NCBI RefSeq assembly: GCF_958295425.1
Contig: NC_081154.1
Location: forward strand, 15,664,938 to 15,728,937
Origin: Solea solea
Lineage: Eukaryota; Chordata; Actinopteri; Pleuronectiformes; Soleidae
Direction: 5' to 3'
Length of the DNA stretch: 64,000 bases
The position numbers were made by a program, and so were the translations under genes. This document shows positions 49,260-61,898 of this stretch, in pieces. A model generated the notes under the pieces. It worked only from the letters and a program-made list of their open reading frames with translations, did not search any database and was not told where the DNA came from. Each line of letters starts with the position of its first letter. The first letter of the stretch is position 1.

Positions 49260-52200
49260 TAAATACATTGTTACATTATTGTGGCGGATCAGAAGATTGA
49301 TATATAACAGAAAAAGTGGCTTTATAAAGTCATTAATTGTTTTAACAAACTTGAACAGATGCAGCCATTTACATTCTGCTGTGTTCTTTTGTCAAACTCC
49401 AAATAATTTCGAAAATACGAATTAAAAATAAAACATCAGGTCCATATAAAGTAGTAATACGTCAGGCAGACGTTTCCTGTGACCTAAACACATTCCAGTA
49501 TTCACTCTTAATGTGAGCTCTCTTTGTAAAATTCTTCTCCACCTTTTTTTTCTTACATCTATTGACCAAAATAGCATGAAGAACATAATGTTCGTCAAGC
49601 TGGTGAATTTCTCAGTAGAAGCTGTCGCCAGCTGTAACTAGAATTGGGTTTAAAGAGGTCAGTAAACAAGAACAAGCCCTAAATGTGTAGTGTAAAAAGC
49701 AAAGCAAAACAAAGATGCTAAAACTATCACATGAACTATTTATTATTGTTACTTTTTGTGTCCTCTTTCCCATGACTCGATCATTTCAATCGTCCATATA
49801 AATGTATTGGTTCACAAAAACAAAAATGACACAAAAAGCCCATGCGGCCTAGTTTACACCCGTTTATTAGAGCGCAGCTTGTGTCCACGTAGCAGAGGAC
49901 CGGCCGAGCAGATTTGCTATTAAAAGCAACTCTACAAGACCACAGAGACAATCACATGGCGCTGAATTCCCATCAAAGTCACACAGGGAAGGACTCAAAT
50001 GAAGGCTCGACTCTGCACTGCTTGAAACATAGACGTCTTTTTTTTACCAATTTAACCTATTAGATGTGTGAGGTGTGTTAAAACTAAGCATACAGTTTAA
50101 AGGCTTATCTTTCTGAAGCATCATTAGATACAATTTTATCATATTCTGAATTCTGCTGACACCGTGGCAGCACATTTTACTGACAAATGACTCAAATGCT
50201 AAACAGTGCATCAGCACCTGACAGGAGAAATATGGACTCTTCATCTTCTGTAATGTAACCCCTGCATATGCATCCCAGTAAAATGCTATACTCCAGTTCA
50301 TCCACAGACCAGTCTCTTTGTTTGCAGCCCATGCATATTTTGGTGCACGTTGACCATGAACGCTTCTCTGCTTCTCTGGGTCTTGCACCACTGTGTCCTG
50401 CATGGAAGATTTTTAGGGTTTTCTGGAGGGGGGGCTGAGTAATGTCTGCTCTGCAGTTCACCCGATATGAAGTTTTCTGATTCATAGGCTGCGTTTATGT
50501 TCATTAGTCACAGGAGGAAAGTCATCGATCAGGCTGCTGCTATAGAGATAAACATCTGAGTGAGACATTTCCTGTCATAGATATACAGATCTGAACATGT
50601 ATTACTGATAATAAGGATAATTTTGTCACACAATAGAAGACTGACATGTTACCTTTCAATTTTTTTGTTTTCTCCTGTGAAAAAAAGACATTATGGATCT
50701 GAATCAGCTTCAAGAATAACCATTATTTTCTTGCTTGCGCTACACCGAGCTAAGTTAACCCGTGAATAATTGCTTCACCGCTTTATTGGAATTTAATCTG
50801 CTTTCATGCCACCAATCCCCAGGTTTGAATCCACACCGCAGGGATCCCCCCCGTTTGCATCTATTAATCTGATCATTAGCAGCTCAAAAAGACGTAACAT
50901 TGCTAATTTGCACAAAGCTCATTTCCATTCACTGACATGTTATGTTGATCAAGCACTCGGAGCTCTCCCCCGGCTCACCTGCTCATAATCTCTGAGGGCT
51001 GATATGAATCTGATGTGATAGCTATGCATTACAAGTGGACGCTCAGCGCCCTGGACATGCATTGTTGACCAGTCCCTTTCTATTATTGAACATTTTGAAC
51101 ATTGAGTCATGGAAACCTGAGTCACTAAATGATTTAATAACCAGCCGTTAATCCCCAATGACCCATTGTTTTAGATTGCCATCGTATATTTATCTTTTCT
51201 TATTCTTTGCAACAGAAAGACGAAAACAACTTGACATAATGTAAGTGTTTATTGTGTATTCATTACAGTCGCAAAGTAAAATGTGGGAAACCGGCTTCCA
51301 TTACTCATATGTGTTTGTCAGTTCTATTTGTTTTCGGACCAATTAGGCGTTGAAACTGTTTCTCTTGGACAGTGAAAGCACGTTTAGGGGCCTGAAGGAT
51401 TTACGTATCAGCTGTGTAAATAGTGTTGCGGGCTATCTATTAGCAACCTGGCCATGATAATGAGGTGTGTGTCCTGTGTGTATTGTTGGTGGCTTTATTG
51501 CATCGCACCAAAACTGTAGGGCCTGGTCCATGTCCGTTGTTATTTAATGTTCAATTTTAATGTTCAGTTAAAGAAAAACAAAAATCCCAACTCTTGTATT
51601 TGTTATTTGGAGAAGCATGCCTTGTTTTTTTTATTTACTTGTTTTAGTTTTACTGTGGTCCGTCGTGAGAGAAACGTGTCCCTTTGTTTACCGGACAATA
51701 ACTCTGTGGATAGATGTCCCTGTAATTCAGCTCCGTGTTCCCTCCTTTCTGAGGCCGCTGACCTCTTTGGCGGGAACAAACGATTAAAGGAACTCGTTCG
51801 CACTGTGAGGCAGCATGTGCCAGTCGCACAGGTCAGAAAATGTAGTGTACGTGCACCAAGTGAATGTATGAGGCTTTCGTCTGTGCCCTAACAGCCAGCG
51901 TGAGTCAGCCATTTGTCCCCATGTGCTTCACTTACTGTCAACTGAGCGGTGCCGAGTGTGGCTGTGCTGTTCCCTCATGCAGTAGCCGGAGTCCATAACT
52001 TTAAAAAAAATAAACTTGTCTGTTCCATCCAAACCATCCAAACGGAGACAGAATAATAACAACAACAACAGCAAACGTTACACACTGCAGCTTTAAGCTA
52101 TTGTGGCTGTAAGTGTCTGAATGGAGATTGAATCCAGTTTCTTTTTGTCTCAGAATGTATTGGAGTATCCCATTGTTGCTGTTTGTGTGTATGTGTACTC

Positions 52201-52280
52201 CGACTCCCTTCCACAATCCTCCGACCACGTCTTTGAATAGCGGCAGTACCTCACGTCAGAACCGTTGGAAACAATAAACC
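49260..52280. other. intronic stretch, nothing recognised
   Basis: Besides a weak 'ttacacactgcagctttaa' MITE-like end at 52078-52096, no exon or repeat was identified. Confidence 0.4.
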
Positions 52281-53340
52281 ATGAGGTGTATAGGTGTATA
52301 CACACAAGCTACTACTTGGGTAAAAGATTATTTGGCAAATAGGACACAATGTGTTCAGATGGCTGGAGTTAGTTCCACTTTTCTTGAGGTCACAAAAGGT
52401 GTACCTCAAGGCTCAGTCCTAGGACCACTTTTGTTTACAATTTATATTAACGATCTGTGTGCAAACTTGTCCAATGCCTCACACCATTTTTATGCTGATG
52501 ATACAGTCATTTATTGCTCTTCACGTTCAATTGCACAAGCATTCATATTTTTGCAATCCGCCTTTGATAAAGTGCAGACTAATCTGGAGAAATTTAAACT
52601 GGTTTTAAATGCTGAAAAATCCAATGTTTTTTTCAAACTCATCTGTTCCCATGGAACAAATCCCCTCAATTAGAACTTCCCATGGCAGAGCTCTTGAGCT
52701 GGTTACCAGTTATAAGTACCTGGGATTTATTATTGATGGGGAGCTATCTTTCAAAGTGCATGTTAGAAATTTGGTTTCTAAATTAAGGGTGAAGCTCGGT
52801 TTCTTTTATAGAAACAAGTCTTGTTTCTCCCTCAGAGCTAGGAAGGTCCTGATATCAGCGACATTCTTACCAATAATTGACTATGGCGATGTTGTGTACA
52901 TGTGTGCCTCAAACAGTTGCCTACAGTCTTTGACTCCAGTCTATCATTGTGCTCTGAGGTTCATCACTGGCTGTAGCCGCCTCACCCACCACTGTGAACT
53001 GTATGCCAAAGCTTCCATGTCTTCTCTGTCTGAAAGACGCTACACACACTGGATGACTCTGGTCTATAAGGCTCTTCTCGGCTTGGTTCCTACCTATTTA
53101 AGTACTTTTCTTCAGCGGACCAGAAGCCATTATGCCTTACGTTCAAATGATATTTTGCACTTGTCTGCCTCACGCGTTCGGACCGAAATGGGAAAAAAAG
53201 CTTTCAGTTTCTCTGCCCCCTCTGCTTGGAATACCCTCCAAACTGGACTTAAATTGCATGCTCTTATTTCACTGGGAGCTTTCCGCTCCATCTTAAAAGA
53301 TAGACAACAAAAAACTATTGAACAGTGCCTGTGTTCTTAA
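52281..53340 (+). pseudogene. LINE reverse transcriptase, frameshifted remnant
   Basis: Two overlapping frames together represent the back half of a non-LTR reverse transcriptase. The first (52281-52673) has WVKDYLANRTQCVQ, the GVPQGSVLGPLLFTIYINDL block and the catalytic FYADDTVIY motif, then a LNAEKSN motif. The second (52609-53340, +1 frame) continues with YKYLGFIIDGELSF, LRVKLGFFYRNKSCF and the long C-terminal region ending near a stop at 53340. The change of frame falls near a run of seven T at 52627-52633, consistent with a single-base indel. The annotated start Met is in flanking DNA and is not the element's own. The product would be non-functional. Confidence 0.88.
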
Positions 53341-53546
53341 AGTGTTACTGCGACCAAAACTTTTGCACTTTATGTTTGTCTAGTTGTACTTTTGTAATTC
53401 TATGTTTGTATTGTAGTTGTTGTCTTCCTGTTTTTTTAACTATGATGTGTGCTGCTGCCTTTCTTGGCCAGGTCACCCTTGTGAAAGAGATCTTGATCTC
53501 AATGGGTCTTTTTATCTGGTTAAATAAAGGAGAAATAAAAAAAATA
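52305..53546 (+). mobile_element. 5'-truncated LINE (non-LTR retrotransposon)
   Basis: The copy starts inside the reverse transcriptase and keeps the C-terminal region and a short 3' tail (gagatcttgatctcaatggg, then ctggttaaataaagg and A-rich sequence), a layout typical of incomplete target-primed reverse transcription. The endonuclease and the first half of the RT are missing. Similarity is to the Jockey/CR1/L2/Rex1 group rather than L1, but I cannot place the family by eye. No clear target duplication was found. Confidence 0.9.
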
Positions 53547-53549
53547 GGC

Positions 53550-56310
53550 CAGATGGCACCAGCTGTGCCAGCTTCATAAACAGTAGGACATCTTACTAGT
53601 GGGACTCACTCGTCCACCAATAATTTGTTGGTAAATCATCAGACTGCAGCGTGTCAAGCTCCACCCCTTCGCTACTCGACCTCTGTGCTATGTACCAGAA
53701 CGATGCCAACAAGTAGGTTATTTTGTTCACAGTGTTTGACAATGGAAATGGAAATAATTAAATAACATAGCAAATTTTATTGTAGGAAACGGGGATAATG
53801 AGAGTATTATTAGTTGTCTCTGTCTCTTGGCTTTGTGACGGACTGGACTGTTGACAGATTATTACTTGAGATTGAATCCACGCCCCCTTTATATAACCAT
53901 AAATAACAAAGAATGGACAAAATGTAGTTGATTAGAATCGTACCGTATTATATTATATATTATACGTGTTGTAAAACAATTTAATGTAATTGTACGCGCT
54001 TGTGTATTGACATGTACATCATCATATGATGGCATGTCTATGTAATAATTGAGTAGTTTCAGCTATTCACAGCTGCTCAGTTTTTTTTTTCTGTTGGCCC
54101 TTTTAAATGAACTGATAAATATTGTAGATGAATAAAATATAAGTAGTATTACCATTTCAAGAAAGAGCTTCTAAAGAATGCAGGGAGCACATTTTCAGGA
54201 CAAGAATTCTTCTTCTTCCGGCTTCTCCCTGTAGGGCTTGCCACAGCCGATCATCTGCCTCCATCTCACCCTGTCCCTCGTGCCCTACGCTGTGAAACCA
54301 ACTGAACTCCTGTCCTCCTTCACAGCATGCATGAACCTTCTCTGTGGTTCTTTCTCTTTCCGAGACCAAACTAACAAAGAGGAAGAGGCTGACTCACCTA
54401 TGGAGCTCCTGATGTGAAATGAATGAATCACTGAAAAGGCTCAGACTACCAGGCGCTCGTGCACTGACAGCCGTCGCACTCAATATGGGTTCTGTGTCTA
54501 TCACTGCCAATGAGTTTTAATGCAGCCTATCACAGTCCTCTCGGGTTGACTGGATTAGATTTAGCCGAGCAGCTCACTTTGACCATGAACACTGAATGCG
54601 TTTCCAGCAAACAGTCCTTTCTGATTTCAAAGTTGTCGCCCTCCCTCACTCATCAGTCCATTAGAACCGGCTGAGGACACAGAACTTCATTAGGAGTGGC
54701 TGCGTTGAGTAATGCCACTATATAAAATCAATTTGGAAGACAAGGAATGCCAAATTACCCCTTTTTGGCTTATCCTTTAAGCCGCGCTTGGTGTTATTTA
54801 AGTCAACTCAGAGAAAACAGATTAAAGATTTCTGTTTCTCGGTGCTTGCAGATTGATTTTGATTCAGCTCCAGGATGTAATGCCTTCATTAAACAGATCC
54901 TTGTTTGTATGTAAATGTTAAGACGGGGTGGAAATTATCATTGTCGTACCTGAACACTTGATAACATTACCCTGTACACTGTATAACAGCATATCCCTTA
55001 TGTTGTCGTCTGCCAATAAGACTTAAAAATGCACTTAGGGAGCTCACAGTGCTTTTAATGTATGTTCTGCTGTGTGTAGAGCAGTGATTTCAAAGACAAA
55101 TCACATGTGAGAATTTGAAACTCTCTGGCGCTATTGTTGCATGTTGAATTCACATGGAACAGAACGGGTGAATTCAACCAACATCAGATTGAAAAAGACA
55201 ATCAGCAGCTTTCAGCAACTTGAGCAAGACACTTTCGTTGCCTCAATGTAATCGATATGTAAGTGAAAGCTAGGATGTTTTCTGGTGTTATTGATCAATG
55301 ATTATATAATAACCTTTCAGCATAATTTAAATCAAGTGATGTGGGAGAGAGCCGGGCACTTGTGCACTTCCGCCTCGCAACGAGAAACGCTAGCATCACG
55401 AGAGGTTTCGATTCAAACGCTGGGATTCTCTGGTGTGAGCGATGCAACTCCAGCACCAGCGACCTATTTCCGAATCGATCAGATTTATGCGTTTACATTC
55501 AAACTGTACAACATCTCAACAGAGCTCCTGCACAAGGCCTTTCTCCCCGTGGCTGGTGGACACCTTGTCACCGTCACTATAGTTTCCCTCAGTTTGTTTG
55601 CAGCACAGCGTTGCCCTCCGAGTATAGTGTTGGCACTCACAATCAGCTGTGCTTGAAGAGCCGCTGCAAGAGGATGACAATCACTCTTTTCCCGCATGGA
55701 AATGAACATTAACATGCAGCAACCAGAGCGTTAGTATATCTGGCTTTGGTGAAATAAATACCGTATCATGGTAGATATCGTTGATATGATATAACTCGCA
55801 GGTTTGGAGACTGTATACAGAAAAAAAACACCTGAATTAGACAAGAGGGTTCCAGAGTCTTGGACGACACTGAACACACACTAACCACAAACTGGTGGCG
55901 ATGCAATGTGAAATTGTCAAAGTAGCTGTTTATTAACGAGCGTCTCTTATCCAAATAACGAGCTTGTAGTATCTGAGGGAATCCAGGCATTTGTCTTTCT
56001 CGGGGTTTGACCTTTCTGTAATGCTAATGTGACAGTTGCTCCATTGTCCGCGGAGCAGCGGGAAAGTGTAGAAGATAACCTCATTATAGAAAAGATTTCC
56101 CAAACTCCCCTCTGAAAACAAAAGCAACGCAACTGTTAGAGAAGGCATGTTTATATCAACTCAGCACACCACTGCACTGCTAAAGTTGTGTTGCACAACT
56201 CCCTGGTGTGTATGCACAAGCTTGAATGTATTAGATAAAGCACCTCTTTCTGCACCCTCTGCACATTACTATTACTGCACACTAAAGCTTAATTAATGGT
56301 AATACTGTAT
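53550..56310. other. intronic stretch, nothing recognised
   Basis: Two overlapping 123-codon + frames at 55285-55712 lack any family resemblance. No exon found. Confidence 0.4.
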
Positions 56311-56314
56311 GTAG

Positions 56315-56355
<41 letters not shown>
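56315..56355 (+). repeat. (TG)n microsatellite
   Basis: Twenty TG units, abutting the next repeat. Confidence 0.97.
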
Positions 56356-56357
<2 letters not shown>

Positions 56358-56359
56358 AC

Positions 56360-56455
56360 TAGGGTTGCAACATTCCGGCCCCATTATTGATTGCACTGTG
56401 GAATATTTTTGATTAATCGTTGAGTCGTTTTCATAAAATGTCAGAAAGTGATGAG
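56360..56455 (+). repeat. dispersed 'gggctgcaac' teleost repeat, fragment
   Basis: Begins agggttgcaacattcc, then gattaatcgttgagtcgttt and cataaaatgtcagaaagtga, the typical head of this family. Confidence 0.55.
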
Positions 56456-56829
56456 AGTTCATATCAGATGTGACATTGTAGCAACAGCTGTGAAGTGAAG
56501 GAAAAAAATAAAAGGAAGTGCACAGAACGACACAAATTCCCCTCAGCATCTGTGACGCTGCACTAAATCTGCCTGTTCAGAATCGGGCCCTTGCACAGTT
56601 GTGAGGCAACATGTGTAGGTTGTAAACTTGACTCGTCGGAGAATTAATATTTCAGCGTTACCTGACACAATCAACCCAGACGTGAGCATAAGTTCCTTTA
56701 CTCAGCCGTACCCCGCTCGCCGCATTGAAGGTCACATCACAGCTCGTTTTACTGCTCCGAGGAGCAAGTTTTAGCTACATCCATTGGCGAAGTCGCATGA
56801 TGCAGCTGAATATCGCTTTCCAAGCATGT

Positions 56830-56996
56830 AAGAGAACCTAAGGTCACTATGTTTAGTTTGTCCATTAAAAAATGAGATGTTGTAGTAAATATGAAGGGCT
56901 TATTCTGTGGTAATGTGGTACGAAGTAAGGAATTAATATTACAGTTTTGCCAAATAGAAATAATTTCACTGAAATCTTACACACTGGACCTTTAAT
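56830..56996 (-). repeat. MITE fragment (TTAAAGGTCCAGTGTGT family)
   Basis: Ends with cttacacactggacctttaa, the inverted left end of the element at 12346. The inner phrase atgaagggcttattctgtgg, followed by taatgtgg, also fits a teleost short element I recognise. The other terminus was not found. Confidence 0.55.
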
Positions 56997-57694
56997 GGAG
57001 TGATTGCTTTGGAGCCAAGTGTGAGAATAAAGAACAAAGTCCAGTAATTGTGTAACAGCCAATGATTGAGTGGGTTTTTAAAAAAAACAAAAAAAAACAA
57101 CATGTAATTCACTTTAAAAGTTGTATTATTCCTTAGAACACAAAGCGTTCCAGCTGCTTTTTCCATTACTATGTTAAAACTTACAGTATATACAGAGACT
57201 ATAAGAATATGCAATATAGAGTGTCTTATATCTTTTTTTTTTTCAGCACAACCTGGAAAATCTGATTAATTATTTTTAAAATTTCCATCAACTATATAAA
57301 CATACCTGAGCTACAATTACTCAAAATGTTTAAAATCAGATTGAATTGATGAAATTTGAAACACGTCACAGTTCAAAGTTCTTTTAACTCATTTTTTATG
57401 GACACAAATAAAATAAAAATGGTTTATTATGTGACTTCTGCACAATTATCACTACTTAATATCCCTAAAACCCTCATCTCATTCCTGGCATTTGAAAATC
57501 TATTCTGCTTCCCCTTTTCCCCAAGCTACACTCATTCATTAAATAGCCTCACATCAGGGTGGAGCTCCACTCATTTTCCAAATAAATAACAGATTCAATT
57601 TAAACTTGACATATAGGACAAAAGTCTTATGAAATTAGACATAATTAATACGACAACCACATTTTCATGTGTACTTGCCCCGACAACGATCAGT

Positions 57695-57935
57695 AGGGCT
57701 GTTACTAATGATTAGCTTCATTGTGATGAATCTGTTGATCATGTTCTCAATTTTTTTTTTATCGTTTGGATCATGAAACTTCAAAAACCACAACGCCCAA
57801 GATATTCAGTTTACTATTGTTTATTTTTATAAATATTCACATTCATAAAGGTGAAATCCCGGAGCTCAAACTAATTTACTGTCAGTTGAATGCTGTCGCT
57901 CTGTTGCAACAGCAGAAGGAGTTGTCTTTTCTTAA
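57695..57935 (+). repeat. dispersed 'gggctgcaac' teleost repeat, longer copy
   Basis: Starts agggctgttactaatgatta, then ttgtgatgaatctgttgatc and atcgtttggatcatgaaact, and later cccaagatattcagtttact and aaatattcacattcataaag. These phrases occur in this order in the family. Confidence 0.55.
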
Positions 57936-58149
57936 GGGAACTATTGCATTTTGAATACTCTTTTTTTTTTTTTTAAATGATTATAATTGTTATGGCTGTG
58001 TATTGTCACACAGTCATTTGATACTTGCCATGAGCGTTGAGGAGATAATGAGTTGTAAAAAGTAAAAATATCAACCCCAGAGGAGCTAGTATCCACAAGG
58101 TAAAGCCTACGGTTCAATTTCACCACGTCTTTCTCACGGTGCGCATTTG

Positions 58150-58380
58150 CTCTTTTTCCTTTATTTGGATGAGAACAGCAGTCGCGATAGCAGCGCTGAA
58201 TGTCAACGAGTGGGGGGGGGGGAGAAGCGTGTTCTTTAGTTCCTGAGCAGAGGGCGCCCTCGGGGTACAGATGGGGCCACGTGACGAGGTGCTGTGACTC
58301 ATTTCCAGCTCGCTGGCATTAACGAGCAGTGCCCTTTCTGCTGGCAAGCGCAGTGTGGGAGCAGGCAAGCTGGCTTGACA
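58150..58380. promoter_or_regulatory. possible regulatory cluster (CTCF-like, E-box, AP-1-like sites)
   Basis: Within about 60 bp are gagcagagggcgcc (58245-58258, CTCF-core-like), CACGTGAC (58278-58285) and TGACTCA (58295-58301), in a locally GC-rich patch with a G-run at 58212-58222. Only motif resemblance supports this. Confidence 0.25.
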
Positions 58381-58636
58381 GTGTGATAAGAAAGAGGGAG
58401 TGAGAAGGCTCCTGCTGTTCTCATCAAAGAGAAGTCAAGAGTGGAAGACATTTGCCGGCACAATTCTGCTCAGATAATTGCCTTGATAAAAAAAAAAAAT
58501 CCTTCTTTGTTTTGTTTACTTACCTGTTTAACTCAGGCCGTCATGCAAGGAGTAACATTCCAGAGGTAATTCATGCGTGTCGTGTTTGTTTTTGAACACT
58601 TTGCTCCTTAAAAAAAACAACTTTCTCTTTGGCACC

Positions 58637-58760
58637 TTGTAGATCCAAATGCACAGTATGTCATTTCTGCCACTAGGGGTCTCTCAGTAAAGACGACAAA
58701 GATGATTTACGGGAACACGTATTGCTGTGCAGAAATAGTTATATTATGTTAGTCATTTTG
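58637..58760. repeat. probable teleost dispersed repeat fragment
   Basis: Contains agtatgtcatttctgccact and aggggtctctcagtaaagac and tgtgcagaaatagttatat, phrases I recognise from a common fish repeat. Confidence 0.4.
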
Positions 58761-58883
58761 TAATAGGGCGGTAATATACCCTCTTATTTCTTGCAATTTC
58801 TAGTAATAGTATGGTAAAAGAGTGAAATTTTGGCTAATTTAAGTGCACTACTCAATATTTTATCATCTATCGACCTATATATG

Positions 58884-58985
58884 TAGAGCAAAGAAACAAG
58901 AATATTCACATTTAAGAAGTTTGATTGGATTTGATTAACACAGTGAGTTCCTAATCAATTAAATGTAATTAATTGTTGTAGCCAT
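58884..58985 (+). repeat. dispersed 'gggctgcaac' repeat, 3' portion
   Basis: The stretch agaaacaagaatattcacat ttaagaag, ending in attaattgttgtagcc, fits the far half of the same family (inverted 'ggctacaacaattaat' end). Confidence 0.45.
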
Positions 58986-58989
58986 AAAT

Positions 58990-61898
58990 GATACAAATTA
59001 AGAAGTTAAGAGTTTTTTTTACATTTAGAATGATTTCATTCCACAGGAGTGATTTCTTCTTCTCCACTCCGCCCAGCATGTTTGTAATGCAGGTTTTCCA
59101 TATGTAAATGTTACCCGAAGGTTATCATAGTTCCTCATATACATCCGGATGTATTCATTAAGTTGTCGTTTGCATTAACGCCGTTAACGTTCCACATATC
59201 GGTCATTTCATTTATGGAAAGGCAGGAAAATGATATGACCGATTTCTTTTCACACCATATGCTCTACAGTTTATCTGTGACAGGTGTTGAAAGTTTGACT
59301 GTTATGCAGAAAAGTTTATGACTTTTTGAAAATAAGGCAAATACAGTTCACAAAAAAACAACAACAAAGCATCGACAATTTCCTTGTTGAGTGAAATAGG
59401 AAAACAGTTAAGGGAAAGACAGAGATTGTGCCGAGGACTTGTTGTTTTTAAAGAAAAAACACAGGCGTAATAGGTGGAGCGGTGGAAAACATCAGGCCAA
59501 TTCCAACGAAACACAAGGTGAAACACATGAAAGTGAAAACATGAAGGCACAGACGGAAAAGGAGAGGGAACAGCAGCAGCAGCAGCAGCAGAAGAAACCC
59601 AAACCACCTCAGATCTGAAATGAAGTTACCGTCTGTGGAATTTCATCAGGTTTTTATTTCACAACAAATGTGTCAGTGAGTTTTTACTCCCACCGAAGTG
59701 TTATTTGACGATACTCTAAAATAAACACATTAGTCTGGGGCTTGACTTTGCTCTTCTCTTTCTTCTCAACGGCGCCAGGCACGGCACAAAGTGTCGCTGC
59801 GAGTTTCAGGCCGCAGAACGCAGTCCTCATTCTTCTTTACTGCTCTCCTGCACCCGTGAGAGCAACCGCAGGTGTGCTGCTGTAAAAATGTGGTGTGGTC
59901 CTGCACGCTGCTACCTTGAAGCGGTGGAAATCGATTTTGCACTTCCGACAGAAATCACAAAAAAACAACATGCAGTTGCCGCCTGTGAGGCTTCTCCTCT
60001 GCAGCCTTGGCGTTGCGTTAGCGGTCCGTAAAAGGTTAAAGTGCACCTGCACTGTAATGCGATGTTTATCCAACACATAACGACGTGTCAACGTTGTTTT
60101 GTTTTCCCGTCCGTGTGAAATCACAATTAAAAGAAACCTGTTACATAGGAAAACAAGGTCACCTGCAAATGTTCTGCACGCAAATGTGATTGTTTTCAAA
60201 GCTGCAGATGTTTCCTGTCATTTAAAAGATATAGATAGAAGATAGAAGAACTGCCATTTTTTATTTATTTTTTTTTTTTTTGCATTTGTGCACATGCACG
60301 CTCACACACGGCGCTTCAGGCTCTGAGCATAGCTTATCAGCAGCATGTAAGAAAGTAATTAGTAGCTACTGCAGCATCTCATGTGCAAAATGAACCAGTT
60401 GGAGGAAAACAAATTGTGCAGGCTACTGACAATTAAACAAAGATTGCCAACATTTTATGCTGCCGGCAGCCTTCAAAACAAATATCTGTATTTAAAGTGG
60501 CAGTTTTACCTTTTTGGTGATTCTTGTTACTATTCTTTCTCTGCTTCGTCTTTGTGAACATAAACCATGTAACGTTATTGGTATGCCGTGTCCTTGATCT
60601 GAAAACCGATTCTGTAAAGCAGTACCATCCCTCCTGATTGAAGGAGTGTTTGTGTATATTCACCAGTCATGCTGGGATGGGCGGGGACAAGTGACCTTTA
60701 TCCTTATTTTAAAGCAGTAGATTTAACTTCTGAAACTTTTCCTGTTCACTTTTCGTTTTCAGTCTTTCTCCACCCTGTTTGCAGCCATATTGCTTTACTA
60801 GAGCAACGCTGACATGCAACACTTCCTGCGTGTGGTGCGGATCTAAAGGAACGCAGAGTCATTCGGAGGTGACAGGCTTCATCAGCATCGCAGACGTCTG
60901 CTTAAAAGTCACACACGTAGATTTTAAAAATACAGTCCATCTTCCTCCCATAATTCCCTGTGCGTTTGACTCCTTTGAGGTTTTCAGTTATTTTTAATTG
61001 TCCTCATTATTTGTCAGGCGCCAGTTAAGCAACTGTTGTGAACTAACACTGTCTCGGCGTCCCAAAAGAAAAGTTTTGTCAATGCCAAGAAAACTAGAAG
61101 TGAACGTTTTTTTTTTTTACCTCTCCAAATTGCAGCTGCAGTGATTGCACAAAAAAAAAGAGCAGGAGAGGCTCCGTGGAACAGCGAGGAGGGCAGCCAG
61201 CATGACACGCTATTAACGGCTTTACAGCTCATTTTTAACGAAGTTTGACTTACATTTGAGCACAAAAACTGTCTGCAGAAGCAAAGCCAATCAAGCATGG
61301 GATTAACAAGGGGAGGGAAAGTGATGATGTAAGACAAGCATAGATCTACAGACAGACCGATCTGTTTACAGCTCACCCACAGAGAGGTTGATGGCGTGTG
61401 GGCCGTTACCTGCAACTCTCCCAACTTTAGTTGTAAACCTCCTCGCACGGAATTGCAGAAGTCGCTGCTCGTCGTCCACGTTTGTCTCATAGCGATCGCG
61501 GCCGTTGATAACCCCGGTGACAAATACAATGTGGTTCCTCCGATGGCTTCCCAATAAAGGCCGCGCCGCCTCACTACTTAAACAGCGTTAATGTGACAGT
61601 GCGACAGTTGGGAATGTTCAATATTCATTAACGTTTTGCTCAGTGCCGCTCCACTACGGTGTAGCAGCATGGCTGTTAGCAGTGTGATAAAATAACACTG
61701 GAGCACTTGCCGCATTTCTTCCTGAGTATGTGCGTCTGTATGTTCGCGATCTATGTGCATACAAGCGCTGAAGACAAACGTCTGTGCCAAAGTTTGAGCT
61801 TTGTTGTCAGAGAAAATATACATTTTGGCCTCATTACCATAGAACCACAAAAGGAAACATGTACACACCAAAATGGCCTCCAAAGGCAAAAGTCAGTA
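58990..61898. other. intronic stretch, no supported gene
   Basis: A (CAG)n run lies at 59571-59591. The longest non-LINE frame in the window (61014-61574, minus, 186 codons) has no recognisable motif, overlaps A/T homopolymers and is treated as chance. Confidence 0.4.
59571..59591 (+). repeat. (CAG)n microsatellite
   Basis: Seven CAG units. Confidence 0.97.

Noticed and set aside
61014..61574. 186-codon minus-strand open frame
   Set aside because: Longest non-LINE frame, but it has no recognised domain, includes a Lys run read from a homopolymer, and shows no splice or conservation support.
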